Positions 1 through 13,599 are shown, numbered from the stretch's first letter. The stretch: 64,000 nt of DNA from Acinetobacter calcoaceticus (GCF_900520355.1 NZ_LS999521.1:3720001-3784000), one strand, 5' to 3'. Numbers and translations: made by a program. Notes: generated from the sequence alone by a model not told the origin.

Positions 1-7
1 CGCCAGC
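1..7 (-). rRNA. rrf: 5S rRNA, extreme 5' end only
   Basis: Read on the minus strand, the first seven bases of the window are GCTGGCG, which fits the start of an Acinetobacter 5S rRNA. They lie about 185 bases downstream of the 23S 3' end, where 5S belongs. Only seven bases are present, so this rests on position more than sequence. Confidence 0.45.
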
Positions 8-177
8 ACAACTGGTATGGATACTTGCATTGGTCTTATTGGTTGCCGATGCGTTTTCCAAATCTTTACAGATGGGCTGATTGAGTCTTACTTTAATTTT
101 GTTCATTTTAGCTAAACATATAACTAAATCAAGTTGCTTTGCATATTAATGAATCGATTGATGCCATATATACAACT

Positions 178-193
178 GCTTGGGTGTTGTATA

Positions 194-196
<3 letters not shown>
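178..196 (-). other. 3' arm of the pre-23S processing stem
   Basis: These bases are complementary, with one bulge, to 3081-3098 on the other side of the 23S gene. The pair forms the long stem that RNase III normally cuts to release pre-23S. The pairing is visible in sequence; cleavage is inferred from the family. Confidence 0.7.
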
Positions 197-3085
<2,889 letters not shown>

Positions 3086-3454
3086 TACAACCCCAAACAG
3101 TCGTTATTACCTACAAGGAGTAATAAGACATGATCAATGATTCCTCATCAATCTCTTACAGTTTGAAGTACTGTGTATTTAAACACTGTACAGCTTCAAT
3201 CTAATTCATATACCAAAACGCTTGATTCAGTTAATTTGCTAGTTCTCAATGAATTCCAAGATTAGAATTACTTCTTCTCTTTTCATTATTGAGTGAACAA
3301 TTTATTTCAGACTCAATTTTGCCAATCTGTTAATGAATAAACATGCCTTCGTCAGGTCATGCTTAATACCGTGATACTTAAATCACAGAAGTTAATAAAC
3401 CAAGATCTAAATCTTTATTTACTAATTTCTGTAATCCGAACTTCTCTTAAGTTC
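3086..3454 (-). other. Internal transcribed spacer between tRNA-Ala and 23S
   Basis: This AT-rich spacer of about 370 bases holds no gene. Its 23S-proximal end (3081-3098) is the 5' arm of the pre-23S stem. A weak inverted repeat lies near 3163-3190 (a GTACTGTGT block facing ACACTGTAC). I see no further tRNA or open frame. Confidence 0.8.
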
Positions 3455-3530
3455 TGGTGGAGACTAGGAGAGTCGAACTCCTGACCTCCTGCGTGCAAAG
3501 CAGGCGCTCTACCAACTAAGCTAAGTCCCC
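3455..3530 (-). tRNA. tRNA-Ala (anticodon TGC)
   Basis: This is a 76-base tRNA with encoded CCA. The acceptor arm GGGGACT pairs with AGTCTCC, the D-loop block is AGCTTAGTTGGTAGAGC, and the anticodon loop TTTGCAC gives TGC. The T-arm contains GTTCGACTC. It lies in the 16S-23S spacer, the usual place for tRNA-Ala, and is transcribed with the rRNA. Confidence 0.97.
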
Positions 3531-3586
3531 AGCTTACATCATCAGTTATGTATCTTTCTGTCTATAACCTTAATCAGTCAAAGTCA

Positions 3587-3663
<77 letters not shown>

Positions 3664-3676
3664 TCAGATACATCTA

Positions 3677-3697
3677 TGAAGAACAACTTGTTGTGGA
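3677..3697 (-). other. 3' arm of the pre-16S processing stem
   Basis: The bases are complementary to 5401-5420 upstream of 16S, with one single-base bulge. The two arms bracket the 16S gene and would form a stem of about 20 bp, the expected RNase III substrate. The pairing is seen directly; processing is inferred. Confidence 0.75.
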
Positions 3698-3722
3698 TTC
3701 TTACCAATCGTCAATCTTTCGT

Positions 3723-5261
<1,539 letters not shown>

Positions 5262-5271
5262 AAATCATTTT

Positions 5272-5294
5272 GCACCTTATTAAAGACAAGGTGC
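5272..5294 (-). other. Leader hairpin just upstream of 16S
   Basis: A perfect 7-bp inverted repeat (GCACCTT and AAGGTGC) with a 9-base loop lies about 11 bases upstream of mature 16S, within the transcribed leader. It may assist pre-16S folding. No function is shown by sequence alone. Confidence 0.5.
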
Positions 5295-5400
5295 CAATTC
5301 TGGCTCATCAATTTTCTGACTTAAATTTCGCTCAAATAAACTTCGAGTAATTTAAACCAATCAATCAATGATAATATTTCGATCAATCAATCAGTAAAAA

Positions 5401-5420
5401 TCCACACAAGTTGTTCTTCA
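5401..5420 (-). other. 5' arm of the pre-16S processing stem
   Basis: It is complementary to 3677-3697 downstream of 16S. A small boxB-like hairpin with stem CTGGT/ACCAG and a GACGA loop lies at 5443-5457, just downstream of promoter P2. It resembles antitermination elements of rrn leaders, though no clear boxA was identified. Confidence 0.7.
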
Positions 5421-5472
5421 TAATCTCTTAATGATCTTCTTACTGGTTCGTCACCAGCAAGCTAGGTCGGCT

Positions 5473-5500
5473 ATATTACTCTTAATCTCTTAAAAGTCAA
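5473..5500 (-). promoter_or_regulatory. rrn promoter P2
   Basis: On the minus strand a -35 box TTGACT (5495-5500) and a -10 box TAATAT (5473-5478) are separated by 16 bases. They are followed by a GC-rich discriminator reading AGCCGACC, typical of stringently controlled rRNA promoters. It lies about 210 bases upstream of 16S. Confidence 0.7.
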
Positions 5501-5635
5501 CAGGTAATTTCGATATTTTTAAAACTTATTTCCAAAACCAACTTCTCATCAAATCTATCACTTAAAGCAATCTACTCAATTCCAAGTAACTGTTTTTCAA
5601 CAAGTTTCTATCTGCATCACCGCCGATGGATGTGC

Positions 5636-5663
5636 ATTATAGACCATCTAATTACGTTGGCAA
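5636..5663 (-). promoter_or_regulatory. rrn promoter P1
   Basis: On the minus strand a -35 box TTGCCA (5658-5663) and a perfect -10 box TATAAT (5636-5641) are 16 bases apart. A GC-rich discriminator follows. The A/T-rich stretch upstream of the -35 box (about 5664-5700) could serve as an UP element. The region 5262-5754 contains only leader and promoter signals, no gene. Confidence 0.75.
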
Positions 5664-5754
5664 GCGAAAATTTAAAACTTATGACTTGAGCGTTCATTTT
5701 TAAAACAACAACCATATTAACCAATTGTTTTATATCAACAATTATTTTAATTAT

Positions 5755-6351
5755 TTATTTTTGACTTAAATAAGCCAGTATCATGCTCGATAATTCTTGT
5801 TTAAGTTGTTGTTCTGAGATAAGAAAATTGTTCTGACTAACATATCTCATCATTGTAAAAAGCGTACTATTGATGATTACAAAGGATTTATGCTTCACCT
5901 GTTCGAAGTCCCATTGATGGGGATTTCTACTAAATGTATATAGTCCAACTTCAAAAAAATGTTTTTCTAAAATCTGAGCAGCTTGCGAATGACTATAGTC
6001 ATGCCAATGCTTCAGTACCTCTATAAAAAAACCATGATCGGCTTTTAATGCAGCAAATCCTAGTTCAATTGCTAAGGGGATAAGGATATCCAAAGGAATA
6101 TTTCCTTGCTGCATAACTAATTCTTTGAGTTGCTGCCCCAATAGTTCGCTTTTACGGCGCAACAGTTCTTCTATGATTTGATCTTTATTCTCAAAGTATT
6201 GGTAAATTGAACCCACACTTACTCCAGATCTCTCTGCAATTTTAGGAGTCGTGGTATGGAGCAATCCATACTGGGCAATACAATGTTGTGTCGCCTCTAA
6301 AATATGGTCAACAATAATTTTTGAACGCTGTTGCTGGGGGGCTTTTCTCAT
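5755..6351 (-). CDS. TetR/AcrR-family transcriptional regulator
   Basis: This 198-residue protein has a TetR-type N-terminal DNA-binding domain. The helix-turn-helix spans about residues 34-55, with the motif IAERSGVSVGSIYQYFENKD, and the rest is a variable helical ligand domain. It is divergent from the MpaB-like oxygenase gene and most likely represses it, and perhaps itself, from the shared 88-base intergenic region holding a palindrome at 6381-6400. The ligand cannot be predicted. With the target gene broken by a stop codon, the regulator may now control nothing useful at this locus. Confidence 0.88.
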   Translation of the reverse strand: MRKAPQQQRSKIIVDHILEATQHCIAQYGLLHTTTPKIAERSGVSVGSIYQYFENKDQIIEELLRRKSELLGQQLKELVMQQGNIPLDILIPLAIELGFAALKADHGFFIEVLKHWHDYSHSQAAQILEKHFFEVGLYTFSRNPHQWDFEQVKHKSFVIINSTLFTMMRYVSQNNFLISEQQLKQELSSMILAYLSQK

Positions 6352-6380
6352 CGGTTTTTTATTCTTTAAATGCGAATTGA

Positions 6381-6400
6381 ATGCGAATAATTATTCATAT
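6381..6400. promoter_or_regulatory. Candidate TetR operator
   Basis: The 12-base core GAATAATTATTC is a perfect palindrome, with further AT matches two bases out on each side. It lies midway between the divergent regulator and oxygenase genes, where TetR-family proteins normally bind. Seen directly; binding is inferred. Confidence 0.5.
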
Positions 6401-6439
6401 TAGCCTATTTATTATTCAGCTCAATAAGTAAGTGACAAT

Positions 6440-7654
6440 ATGCAAACAAGTAGCCCTACTCGACTTGCCACGTTTAATGAAATGCAAGACAGTAATTTCT
6501 TTACTCAGTTTTTAAATGTCTGTTGCGAAAAACCAGCACAGCCAAACTATACGGAATATGTGTCTTTACAACGTGCTCTTTATGAAGGGGACGTTGAAAT
6601 GGATAAGGTGATTGATTGGGTTATGCAAAATCCCAAAGATCACCGCATGATTTTTGAGAAGATATTATTTCAAGGCCGCAATGACTTATCTGAGCCAATA
6701 CCTACTGAGTTAGAAAATTTCTTTAATTACATTGAACAAAAGCCTGAATGGTTAGACCAACACCAAATTGATGAGGCTGTTAAATTTACGCATCGTTTAG
6801 GAATTAATAATGGTTTTATTCTTAGAGATTTATCATTAATGGCGGGATATTTATACCCGGGGTTTAATCAGCCTCTCATTTTAACGGGTGCATTGAAGAA
6901 ACAGGCGGGTACTCGTTTAGCAGAAACTACAAAATGGTGGGTTGATATTACTGAACCTGAAGGGCTTACTCATTTAAGCGCAGGTTTTACCTCAACCATT
7001 TATGTTCGCTTTATTCATGCACTCGTTCGCCGACAATTGAAAAAGTCTGAACGGTGGGATAGTGAAGTTTGGGGAATTCCTCTTAATCAGTTTGATTTAG
7101 CAATGACCAATTTAGCGTTTAGCAGTGTGGTTTTGCTCGGTATTCGAGCTTTAGGAATATGGCCGACAAAACAGGAAACTAAGAGTTTTTTGCATTTTTG
7201 GCGTTATGTTGGCTAGCTGATGGGTATTGATGAAAAATGGCTTATTCAATCTGAAACTGAAGGCTGGCGATTACTTTACTGGATGCAATTTGCTCACCCT
7301 CGCTCCGATCACAGCAGTATTGAATTAGGGTCGAGTTTATCTAAAGAACCTTTTGAGAGAAAATATCTGCATTTACGCTCTTTGCAGCAGAAGCTTGCTT
7401 ATCGACAACATTTAGAACTTACTCAATTTTTTATTGGTAAGAAAAGAATGAGATTACTCGGATTACCTCAACAATCTGCTTCGTGGTTTGCTTATTATCT
7501 GATTTTGCGTAATTCATTACTTTATAGTGGTGCAAAGCTTTCACCAAAAGTTGAAAATTTTTTATCCAAATCAGGGCGTAATATACAAAAACTTGGTCTA
7601 AGTCTTTATCAAAATCAAGGTAAAGCAAAAACCTTGGCGAGTATGCATCAATAA
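6440..7654 (+). pseudogene. MpaB-like (DUF2236) oxygenase, interrupted by a TAG stop
   Basis: The two halves lie in one reading frame. Residues 1-258 end at TAG (7214-7216), and the frame stays open from the very next codon to 7654, giving about 404 codons. The joined product resembles the DUF2236 / MpaB / rubber-oxygenase catalytic family, thought to be haem-type oxygenases acting on lipids or polymers. It has a GLTHLSAGF block and a histidine in FIHALVRRQL. The sequence around the break reads RYVG-stop-LMG, and a Trp codon (TGG) changed to TAG would restore a smooth family sequence. The downstream half begins CTG ATG with no good ribosome site, so it is probably not made alone. A sequencing error or natural suppression remain possible. 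Confidence 0.75.
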
Positions 7655-7673
7655 TTTTCCAAGCCTAAAAATA

Positions 7674-7708
7674 AAGAATGGAAGTCTGGATATCAGACTT
7701 CCATTCTT
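7674..7708 (-). terminator. Hairpin terminator, copper operon
   Basis: A perfect 15-bp stem (7674-7688 with 7694-7708) with a 5-base loop lies between the converging oxygenase pseudogene and the copper operon. Read on the minus strand it is followed by a T-rich run (CTTTATTTTTA), so it mainly ends the minus-strand operon. It may act in both directions. Confidence 0.65.
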
Positions 7709-7721
7709 AAATGTTAGGAAC

Positions 7722-7946
7722 TTATTGAGGCGATGAACTATGCATTTCAGCGTGATTCATTTGCTCGTGTGACTCCACCATCTGCTTCTTTTTTTGACTT
7801 GGCATGTAGTCAGGCTCATTGTTAATCGCCAAGTAAAAAATAATCATAAATAATAAACTCAAGATAGAAGCCACAATAAGTAACTTCCATCCCCACCACG
7901 ATTGTTCAGGCGATAATTTATTTGTCATTTCCTTTCTCTCATTCAA
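7722..7946 (-). CDS. Small His/Met-rich membrane protein of the copper operon
   Basis: This 74-residue protein has one strong membrane segment (about residues 21-43: WKLLIVASILSLLFMIIFYL). Its C-terminal tail is rich in Met and His, with HEQMNHAEMH near the end. The tail probably faces the periplasm, and such Met/His clusters bind copper. It is the last gene of the operon DUF2946 - TonB copper receptor - this gene, 37 bases after the receptor. I do not recognise a named family. A role in periplasmic copper handling after uptake is inferred from tail composition and context. An alternative start is the internal Met at residue 7. Confidence 0.7.
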   Translation of the reverse strand: MNERKEMTNKLSPEQSWWGWKLLIVASILSLLFMIIFYLAINNEPDYMPSQKKKQMVESHEQMNHAEMHSSSPQ

Positions 7947-7983
7947 TTAATATTTTCAATTCATATAATTAAGTTAAAACGTA

Positions 7984-10098
7984 TTAAAACTTCATGCTCA
8001 TACGAACCCAGTAGTTTCTTCCGATATTGTTAAACTGCTCTTCACTCGCAAATCCAAAGCCTGCACTACCCGCTTTGTTTAAGTGTTCGGTATAGGTTTT
8101 ATCTAATACGTTGTCGATGCCGACAGATACATCAATATCCTTACGAAGGTTGTAACTTCCGTTTAAAGAAAGAGTTGAAAAACCTTTGCTTGATTTTAGA
8201 TCATATCCCACGATGTTACCTTGATGTAGACTCACGCGGTTTTGCTCAGCAACAGCTCGCCACAAGAGACCTAAATTATATTTATCAGCCACATAACGAA
8301 TATTTAGTCGACCTTCTAAAGGTGAAATTTGAGGCAAAGGTTTGTCATCTGTGGTGTTTTTACCCCATGCATACATCGCACTCAAATCTGCCTGAATATG
8401 GTCGGTAAATTGATAGCCAATACCTGCTTCTGCACCTGCAATGGTTGCATCGACATTTTTGGCACCCGCAGTAATATCATGGCTCATATCATGCCCACCC
8501 ATTCCAGTACTTGGGTGATGGTGATAACTCATTAAAATGTAGTCATCTACTAAACCTGCATAAGCAGAAGCCCATGTATTTAAAGCGCCATGTTGTTGCT
8601 GAAAGCCCAAATCCAACTGTAGTGTTTTCTCAGGATTTACACCATTAAAGGTATTGGTCGAGCCAGCATTACCATGTTTAGGCGAAAAAAGTTCCCAATA
8701 ATCAGGCATACGTTCTACATAGCCTAAACCGATATAGCTTTTTAGGTCATGCTCAGGATGTTGATTTTCCCAGCGGACAAATGCACTTGGTAAAGTCTTT
8801 TCAAGTTTAGTATTAAAGCCTTTTGCTTGAGAATCTGCGCGCTCATCTTCAACTGTTACTCGATCTAAACGCACACCTGTAACCAGTTTATTGAGATCGT
8901 TCCATTGATAACCGAGTTCACCAAAAGCACCAAAAGATTGAAAGCGCATATCTTGACGATATGGAATATTCATAGAAGGCATCGTTGGCGATGACATACT
9001 ACCGCCATGTTTATTAAATTGAGAATCTATACCTGTGATCAGGCTCCATTGATTCCATTCAGAGGTCATGGCCAAACGGGAGTTTAGTGTACGGCGCGTC
9101 ACTTGCATTGCCATTGGATTCGGCATTAGCATAGTCATACCATCATGTGTCATTTCAGCTAGTGGCGGCGTACGCAAGCTAAAATTATCCATAATATGGT
9201 CGTTATAGCTATAGTTCACCTGCCCTTCTATTTTCTTAATGACATCAGTAATGTTTTTCTTTTCAAAACGCAGCCCTAAGCTTTCACGCGCAAACTGAGA
9301 ACCATCCATTGAACGTCCAGCATAAAGCGATTCACCATCAGATTTTCCACCAGTGAGTTCGACCCATGTGTTTTCATCTGGAGTGAAGCCAAGTGCTACA
9401 TCAGCATTCCACTTTTTCCATGCTGAAGGCACGGTATTGTCGTCACCATCTTGATAACTATTGGACTCAGAACGATTGGCATTTAAACGGATATATTTTT
9501 TCTCATCACCAATTGCCGCTTCAACATTATGGTCAATACGCCCATATGAACCTAACAAGACACTCGCTTGCCCACGATAAGGTTTCTCTGTGGTGAGCTT
9601 TTCAGGCTGACGTTCAAAAAGGACTGTTGCAGCTGAACCCGTATTGGCATATTGAACTGTTTGTGGACCTTTAATGACAGAAATACGGTCATAACTTTCT
9701 GGTGAGATATAAGAAGTTGGGGCATCCATACGGTTTGGGCATGCGCCTAAATTTTCAGTCCCGTCAGTTAGAATTTTGATGCGTGAGCCAAACATACCTC
9801 GGAATGTTACATCGCCATTTGTTCCACCGCTTTGTATTGAGTTAAAACCCATAATACTTTGCAGGTAGTCTGCGCCATCTGTAGCAGGTACTGGCTGAAT
9901 CGGTTGCTTTGGATCTGCATGTACGATTAGACCGTTTGCATCGTTACCTTGCTGTGCTGTAACAACGATAGGCGCTAATGAATGAAGTGTTTTGGTATCG
10001 ACATCATTTTTTTGGGAATCAGCAAAAACTAGACCCGAATGAGAGACAGCAAACATCGCAACCCATAAAGGTTGTAATAAGAATTTAGACTGTGACAT
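7984..10098 (-). CDS. oprC: TonB-dependent copper receptor, OprC/NosA type
   Basis: This 704-residue outer-membrane receptor has an N-terminal signal peptide ending near residue 26 (VFA). A TonB box-like segment follows at about 41-49 (LAPIVVTAQ), then a plug domain and a C-terminal 22-strand barrel ending in aromatic-rich RMSMKF. In the plug, C120 and M124 form a CxxxM pair (CPNRM), matching the pair that binds copper in Pseudomonas OprC. Met- and His-rich loops occur (MTHDGMTMLMPNPM, and HHHPSTGMGGHDM). The likely role is uptake of copper across the outer membrane, powered by TonB-ExbBD. It lies between a DUF2946 gene and a small His/Met-rich protein gene. From memory the A. baumannii orthologue is annotated as a copper receptor. 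Confidence 0.9.
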   Translation of the reverse strand: MSQSKFLLQPLWVAMFAVSHSGLVFADSQKNDVDTKTLHSLAPIVVTAQQGNDANGLIVHADPKQPIQPVPATDGADYLQSIMGFNSIQSGGTNGDVTFRGMFGSRIKILTDGTENLGACPNRMDAPTSYISPESYDRISVIKGPQTVQYANTGSAATVLFERQPEKLTTEKPYRGQASVLLGSYGRIDHNVEAAIGDEKKYIRLNANRSESNSYQDGDDNTVPSAWKKWNADVALGFTPDENTWVELTGGKSDGESLYAGRSMDGSQFARESLGLRFEKKNITDVIKKIEGQVNYSYNDHIMDNFSLRTPPLAEMTHDGMTMLMPNPMAMQVTRRTLNSRLAMTSEWNQWSLITGIDSQFNKHGGSMSSPTMPSMNIPYRQDMRFQSFGAFGELGYQWNDLNKLVTGVRLDRVTVEDERADSQAKGFNTKLEKTLPSAFVRWENQHPEHDLKSYIGLGYVERMPDYWELFSPKHGNAGSTNTFNGVNPEKTLQLDLGFQQQHGALNTWASAYAGLVDDYILMSYHHHPSTGMGGHDMSHDITAGAKNVDATIAGAEAGIGYQFTDHIQADLSAMYAWGKNTTDDKPLPQISPLEGRLNIRYVADKYNLGLLWRAVAEQNRVSLHQGNIVGYDLKSSKGFSTLSLNGSYNLRKDIDVSVGIDNVLDKTYTEHLNKAGSAGFGFASEEQFNNIGRNYWVRMSMKF

Positions 10099-10171
10099 TT
10101 TTTATACGCTCTAAAACATAAATAAAGTGATATTGAAGTCAATCAAGACCCCAACAAAAAATTGCTTTTAT

Positions 10172-10597
10172 TTATGCAAATAGAGGCGGTGCACGCCCTT
10201 GCGGGAGTAGGAAAAGTCGCTGTAGCGCAAAATAAACATGTTTGAATGCTTGTTGATAGGCGACTAAGCGAACTTGTATGCGAACTAAAACTTCTTTTAC
10301 GCCGAATTCAGGCGGTAAAACCAGATTGGCATAGACGGTACAATATTGACATTGATGGTTTGCATCATGATGGTCATGGTGTTCAGGTACTTGAGACTGG
10401 TCGATATGATGTTCATGATGCGAATGCATGGTATGTGACATGGCTTCCGTCTGTGCTTTGGGTTTCAGCAAAGCACGGGTAATAGTTTCACAGACCGGAG
10501 CAATTTGATATTGCTTCGGTAATAGCGGCTGTAGAAATACCGCAACCTGTAAAAATACCGCTGCACATGCAAGCAGTAAACCACTACGAAAAACCAA
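10172..10597 (-). CDS. DUF2946 family protein, copper-associated
   Basis: This is a 141-residue protein with a hydrophobic N-terminus (about residues 5-25) and a His-rich central stretch (MHSHHEHHIDQ, HHDHHDANH) followed by CQYC. This is the pattern of DUF2946 proteins, often found next to TonB copper receptors. The start is uncertain: the frame opens with TTG at 10597, directly after an upstream in-frame stop, and only a weak ribosome site is visible. It is first in the operon with the receptor (73-base gap). It probably binds copper in the periplasm or membrane, or helps sense it; no enzymatic motif is visible. Confidence 0.75.
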   Translation of the reverse strand: MVFRSGLLLACAAVFLQVAVFLQPLLPKQYQIAPVCETITRALLKPKAQTEAMSHTMHSHHEHHIDQSQVPEHHDHHDANHQCQYCTVYANLVLPPEFGVKEVLVRIQVRLVAYQQAFKHVYFALQRLFLLPQGRAPPLFA

Positions 10598-10640
10598 AAA
10601 TCACATCCACACTATATTAATATTTGAAGAATAGAAATTT

Positions 10641-11171
10641 TTAACGTTTTACTGCAACTTTTTCACGCTCACGTTGACGAACAACTTTTTCGACTTTTTC
10701 TCGCGCACGCTGACGTTTAAGTGGCGACAAATAATCCACAAATAATTTGCCATTTAAGTGATCCATTTCATGTTGGATACAAACAGCGAGAAGTCCATCA
10801 GCTTCTATCTCAAATGCTTGACCTTCAAGGTTAATTGCCTCAATTTTCACACGTGACGGGCGCTCAACTTTGTCGTATATTTGTGGCACCGATAGGCAGC
10901 CTTCTTCGTACTGCTGCTTATCTTCTGTCAGCGGAGTAATTTTGGGGTTAATAAAAACCAAAGGTTCATCTTTAGCTTCAGATAAATCTATAACGATTAA
11001 CTGAATATGACGATCTACCTGTGAAGCTGCTAAACCAATACCTGGTGCGGCATACATGGTTTCAAGCATATCTGCTGCAAGTTGACGAATTTCATCAGTA
11101 ACTTCTTCAACAGGCTTAGCAATGGTACGAAGACGGGGATCAGGAAAACTTAAAATAGGTAATAAGGCCAT
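10641..11171 (-). CDS. def: Peptide deformylase
   Basis: This 176-residue iron metalloenzyme removes the formyl group from the N-terminal methionine of new proteins at the ribosome exit. All three family motifs are present: GIGLAASQ (44-51), EGCLS (90-94, metal ligand C92) and HEMDH (134-138, two His ligands and the catalytic Glu). Length is normal for the class found in E. coli. It is divergent from the LysM-dprA-tsaC run, a common bacterial arrangement. No fmt gene is adjacent. Confidence 0.97.
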   Translation of the reverse strand: MALLPILSFPDPRLRTIAKPVEEVTDEIRQLAADMLETMYAAPGIGLAASQVDRHIQLIVIDLSEAKDEPLVFINPKITPLTEDKQQYEEGCLSVPQIYDKVERPSRVKIEAINLEGQAFEIEADGLLAVCIQHEMDHLNGKLFVDYLSPLKRQRAREKVEKVVRQREREKVAVKR

Positions 11172-11293
11172 ACTGACGTCCTCACTTATGCCATTGATTG
11201 AAAAACCAAATGAAGGAAATACTTCATCGAAAAATTGTGTGTAAGCCGCTCATTATAACGCATCTGCACACATAATTTTTAGGAATTATCATA

Positions 11294-12448
11294 ATGAAAA
11301 AGGTTTTTAACGGCATGGTTGAATTTCATGCTTTGGGGATAAAAAAGCATTTACTTGCTTTCGCACTTGTTACAGGGGTTGCAATAGGTACAGTAGCAGA
11401 GGTTCATGCTGCTAGTCCGAACCATAATCCACCCTCTCTTAAAAGCAATGCGCCACATGTTTACGTTGTAAAACGAGGAGATACCTTATGGGATATTTCA
11501 GCTCATTTCTTAAGTAAACCTTGGCGTTGGCCAGAAATCTGGGCAAGTAACCAGCATGTCAAAAATCCACACTGGATTTATCCGGGTGATCGATTATTGT
11601 TATGCAGTTTAGCTGGTCGACCATTGATAGGAAAAGATGAGGGCGATGGTTGTGTCGGCATTATTCGTCGCTACACAGGTAAAGTGACAAACTTACAACC
11701 TCAAGTTCGTGTGGAGTCGCTCAACGACAACGTGCCTGTTATTCCGCTTGAACATATCAAACAGTGGTTAGAACACAGCACAATTTTACCAACTGATGCA
11801 ATTGAACATACCCCTTATGTAGTGGGAACTGCCGATCAGCGCGTACTTGCGGCAAAAGGCCAAACCATTTATGCGCGAGGACAAGGTTTAATTGATGGTC
11901 AACGTTATGCAGTTTACCGTGAAGGCGAACCTTACTATTTCACAGACAGTAAAGGTAAAAAGCACAGCCTAGGTATTGAACTGCAACAAGTTGCCTCTGG
12001 GATTGCTATCTCTTCTGAAAAGGATATAACAACGCTTGAGTTAACTGATAGCTACAATTCTGAAGTACGCCGTGGCGATCGGATTATGCCAGAAGAAGAT
12101 GCAACATTACCTACCCTGTTTTATCCAGTGGATGCCAAACAAGTTACAGAGGGCGGTAAGATCATTCGTGTCATGGGCTCAATTGGTACCGCTACCAAAA
12201 ATAGTGTAGTGACTTTAGACCGAGGTACAGCTCAAGGCGTTCAGGTGGGACAAGTTTTTGATATTACCCAAAAAGGTGAAACCATTCGAGACCCTAAAAC
12301 CAAAGAACCAATACAGTTACCTGGACAACAAATCGGTAGCCTTATGGTATTTAGAACATTTGACCAGCTTAGCTATGCTTATATCTTAGAAAGTGACTTA
12401 CCTATTAAAGTAGGTTCAAGCATTCAGCCACCTCGTCTTAACGATTAA
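11294..12448 (+). CDS. LysM domain periplasmic protein
   Basis: The 384-residue protein has an N-terminal signal peptide (cleavage probably near residue 40, VHAA). A single LysM peptidoglycan-binding domain follows at about 56-105, starting YVVKRGDTLWDIS and ending IYPGDRLLL. The long C-terminal part has no motif I can name. It is probably anchored to the cell wall in the periplasm. Similar LysM genes sit between def and dprA in other gammaproteobacteria, suggesting an envelope role. The start is supported by AGGAATT upstream. It is followed after 20 bases by dprA. Confidence 0.88.
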   Translation: MKKVFNGMVEFHALGIKKHLLAFALVTGVAIGTVAEVHAASPNHNPPSLKSNAPHVYVVKRGDTLWDISAHFLSKPWRWPEIWASNQHVKNPHWIYPGDRLLLCSLAGRPLIGKDEGDGCVGIIRRYTGKVTNLQPQVRVESLNDNVPVIPLEHIKQWLEHSTILPTDAIEHTPYVVGTADQRVLAAKGQTIYARGQGLIDGQRYAVYREGEPYYFTDSKGKKHSLGIELQQVASGIAISSEKDITTLELTDSYNSEVRRGDRIMPEEDATLPTLFYPVDAKQVTEGGKIIRVMGSIGTATKNSVVTLDRGTAQGVQVGQVFDITQKGETIRDPKTKEPIQLPGQQIGSLMVFRTFDQLSYAYILESDLPIKVGSSIQPPRLND

Positions 12449-12468
12449 CGCTGGATATACACTTTACA

Positions 12469-13599
12469 ATGCTTACTCAATTTTCTTCACACCATTACCA
12501 CACCCTTAAAGTGTGGTATTTGGTGCAGCACTCTTTGGTCAGTTTTAAAAAAATTGTCGATTATTTTGGTACTTGTGAAAAGGCCACTCAACCTACCGGA
12601 CTCGCCCAATGGCGCAATCTCGGGTTACATGCCAACCATTTAAAACGTGTAGACGAATTTCAAACTGCTCAGGGTCAAGCTCAGTTTGAAAAACTGGTTC
12701 AGCAGATCCATCAATATACTGACTTTATCTTAACCTCAGATGACTCTGGCTATCCTACGCAATTGCTACCTTACACAGACCATCCGCCCATCATTTTTGG
12801 GAAAGGCCAAGCTCAAGCTTTGTTGCAACCACAAATTGCTATTGTGGGTAGTCGAAAACCAAGTCCTCATGGCCGTCAAGTTGCTTATGATTTTGCGTAT
12901 TACTTAAGTGAAAAAGGATTTTATGTAAGTAGTGGTTTGGCATATGGCATTGATGAGGCTGCCCATCAAGGAGCCTCAGCTCATCAAAGGACTATTGCTA
13001 TAACAGGAACAGGTTTAGATAGTACCTACCCTGCTCAAAATAAAAAACTTGCAGAGCAGATCTTGGATCAAAACGGCGCCATCATTACTGAGTTTTTGCC
13101 CGGTACGCCGCCTTTACAACAGCATTTCCCTCGTAGAAACCGAATTGTCAGTGGTCTAAGTTTAGGCGTGTTAGTGGTAGAAGCGACTTTAAAAAGTGGC
13201 TCACTGATTACTGCCAACAAAGCTGCCGAGCAAGGTAAAACGGTATTTGCTATTCCCGGTCATATTTATAGTGAGTTTCATCAAGGGTGCCATCAGCTCA
13301 TTCGCGAGGGGGCTATTTTAGTCGATCATCCTGAACAGATTATTGAAGATTTAGCCCTTCCTACCCAATGGCAAAGCCAACAGCAAAACCAAAGTGAGCT
13401 AGTTGTTTCTTCTGCACCAGAAATTCCGAAACATTTAATTAATCTTTATCAATCTTTAGACTGGGTCGGCCAAAATATTGACCAGCTTGTTTTGCACCAT
13501 TCACAGCCTGTTGCAGAACTCACCTCTTCACTCATGGAACTAGAACTACTGGGTTTATGTATGCAACAATCTGGACTGTATTTACGTTGTCGTTCTTAA
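12469..13599 (+). CDS. dprA: DNA-processing protein DprA (Smf)
   Basis: This 376-residue protein protects incoming single-stranded DNA and loads RecA during natural transformation, which fits the known competence of Acinetobacter. The central Rossmann-like domain is clear: IVGSRKPSPHGR near residue 126, SSGLAYGIDEAAHQGA, GTGLDSTYP, FPRRNRIVSGLS and FAIPGH. A short winged-helix-like C-terminal domain covers about residues 315-376. Length matches the proteobacterial family. It is part of the LysM-dprA-tsaC run and acts in the cytoplasm. Confidence 0.95.
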   Translation: MLTQFSSHHYHTLKVWYLVQHSLVSFKKIVDYFGTCEKATQPTGLAQWRNLGLHANHLKRVDEFQTAQGQAQFEKLVQQIHQYTDFILTSDDSGYPTQLLPYTDHPPIIFGKGQAQALLQPQIAIVGSRKPSPHGRQVAYDFAYYLSEKGFYVSSGLAYGIDEAAHQGASAHQRTIAITGTGLDSTYPAQNKKLAEQILDQNGAIITEFLPGTPPLQQHFPRRNRIVSGLSLGVLVVEATLKSGSLITANKAAEQGKTVFAIPGHIYSEFHQGCHQLIREGAILVDHPEQIIEDLALPTQWQSQQQNQSELVVSSAPEIPKHLINLYQSLDWVGQNIDQLVLHHSQPVAELTSSLMELELLGLCMQQSGLYLRCRS

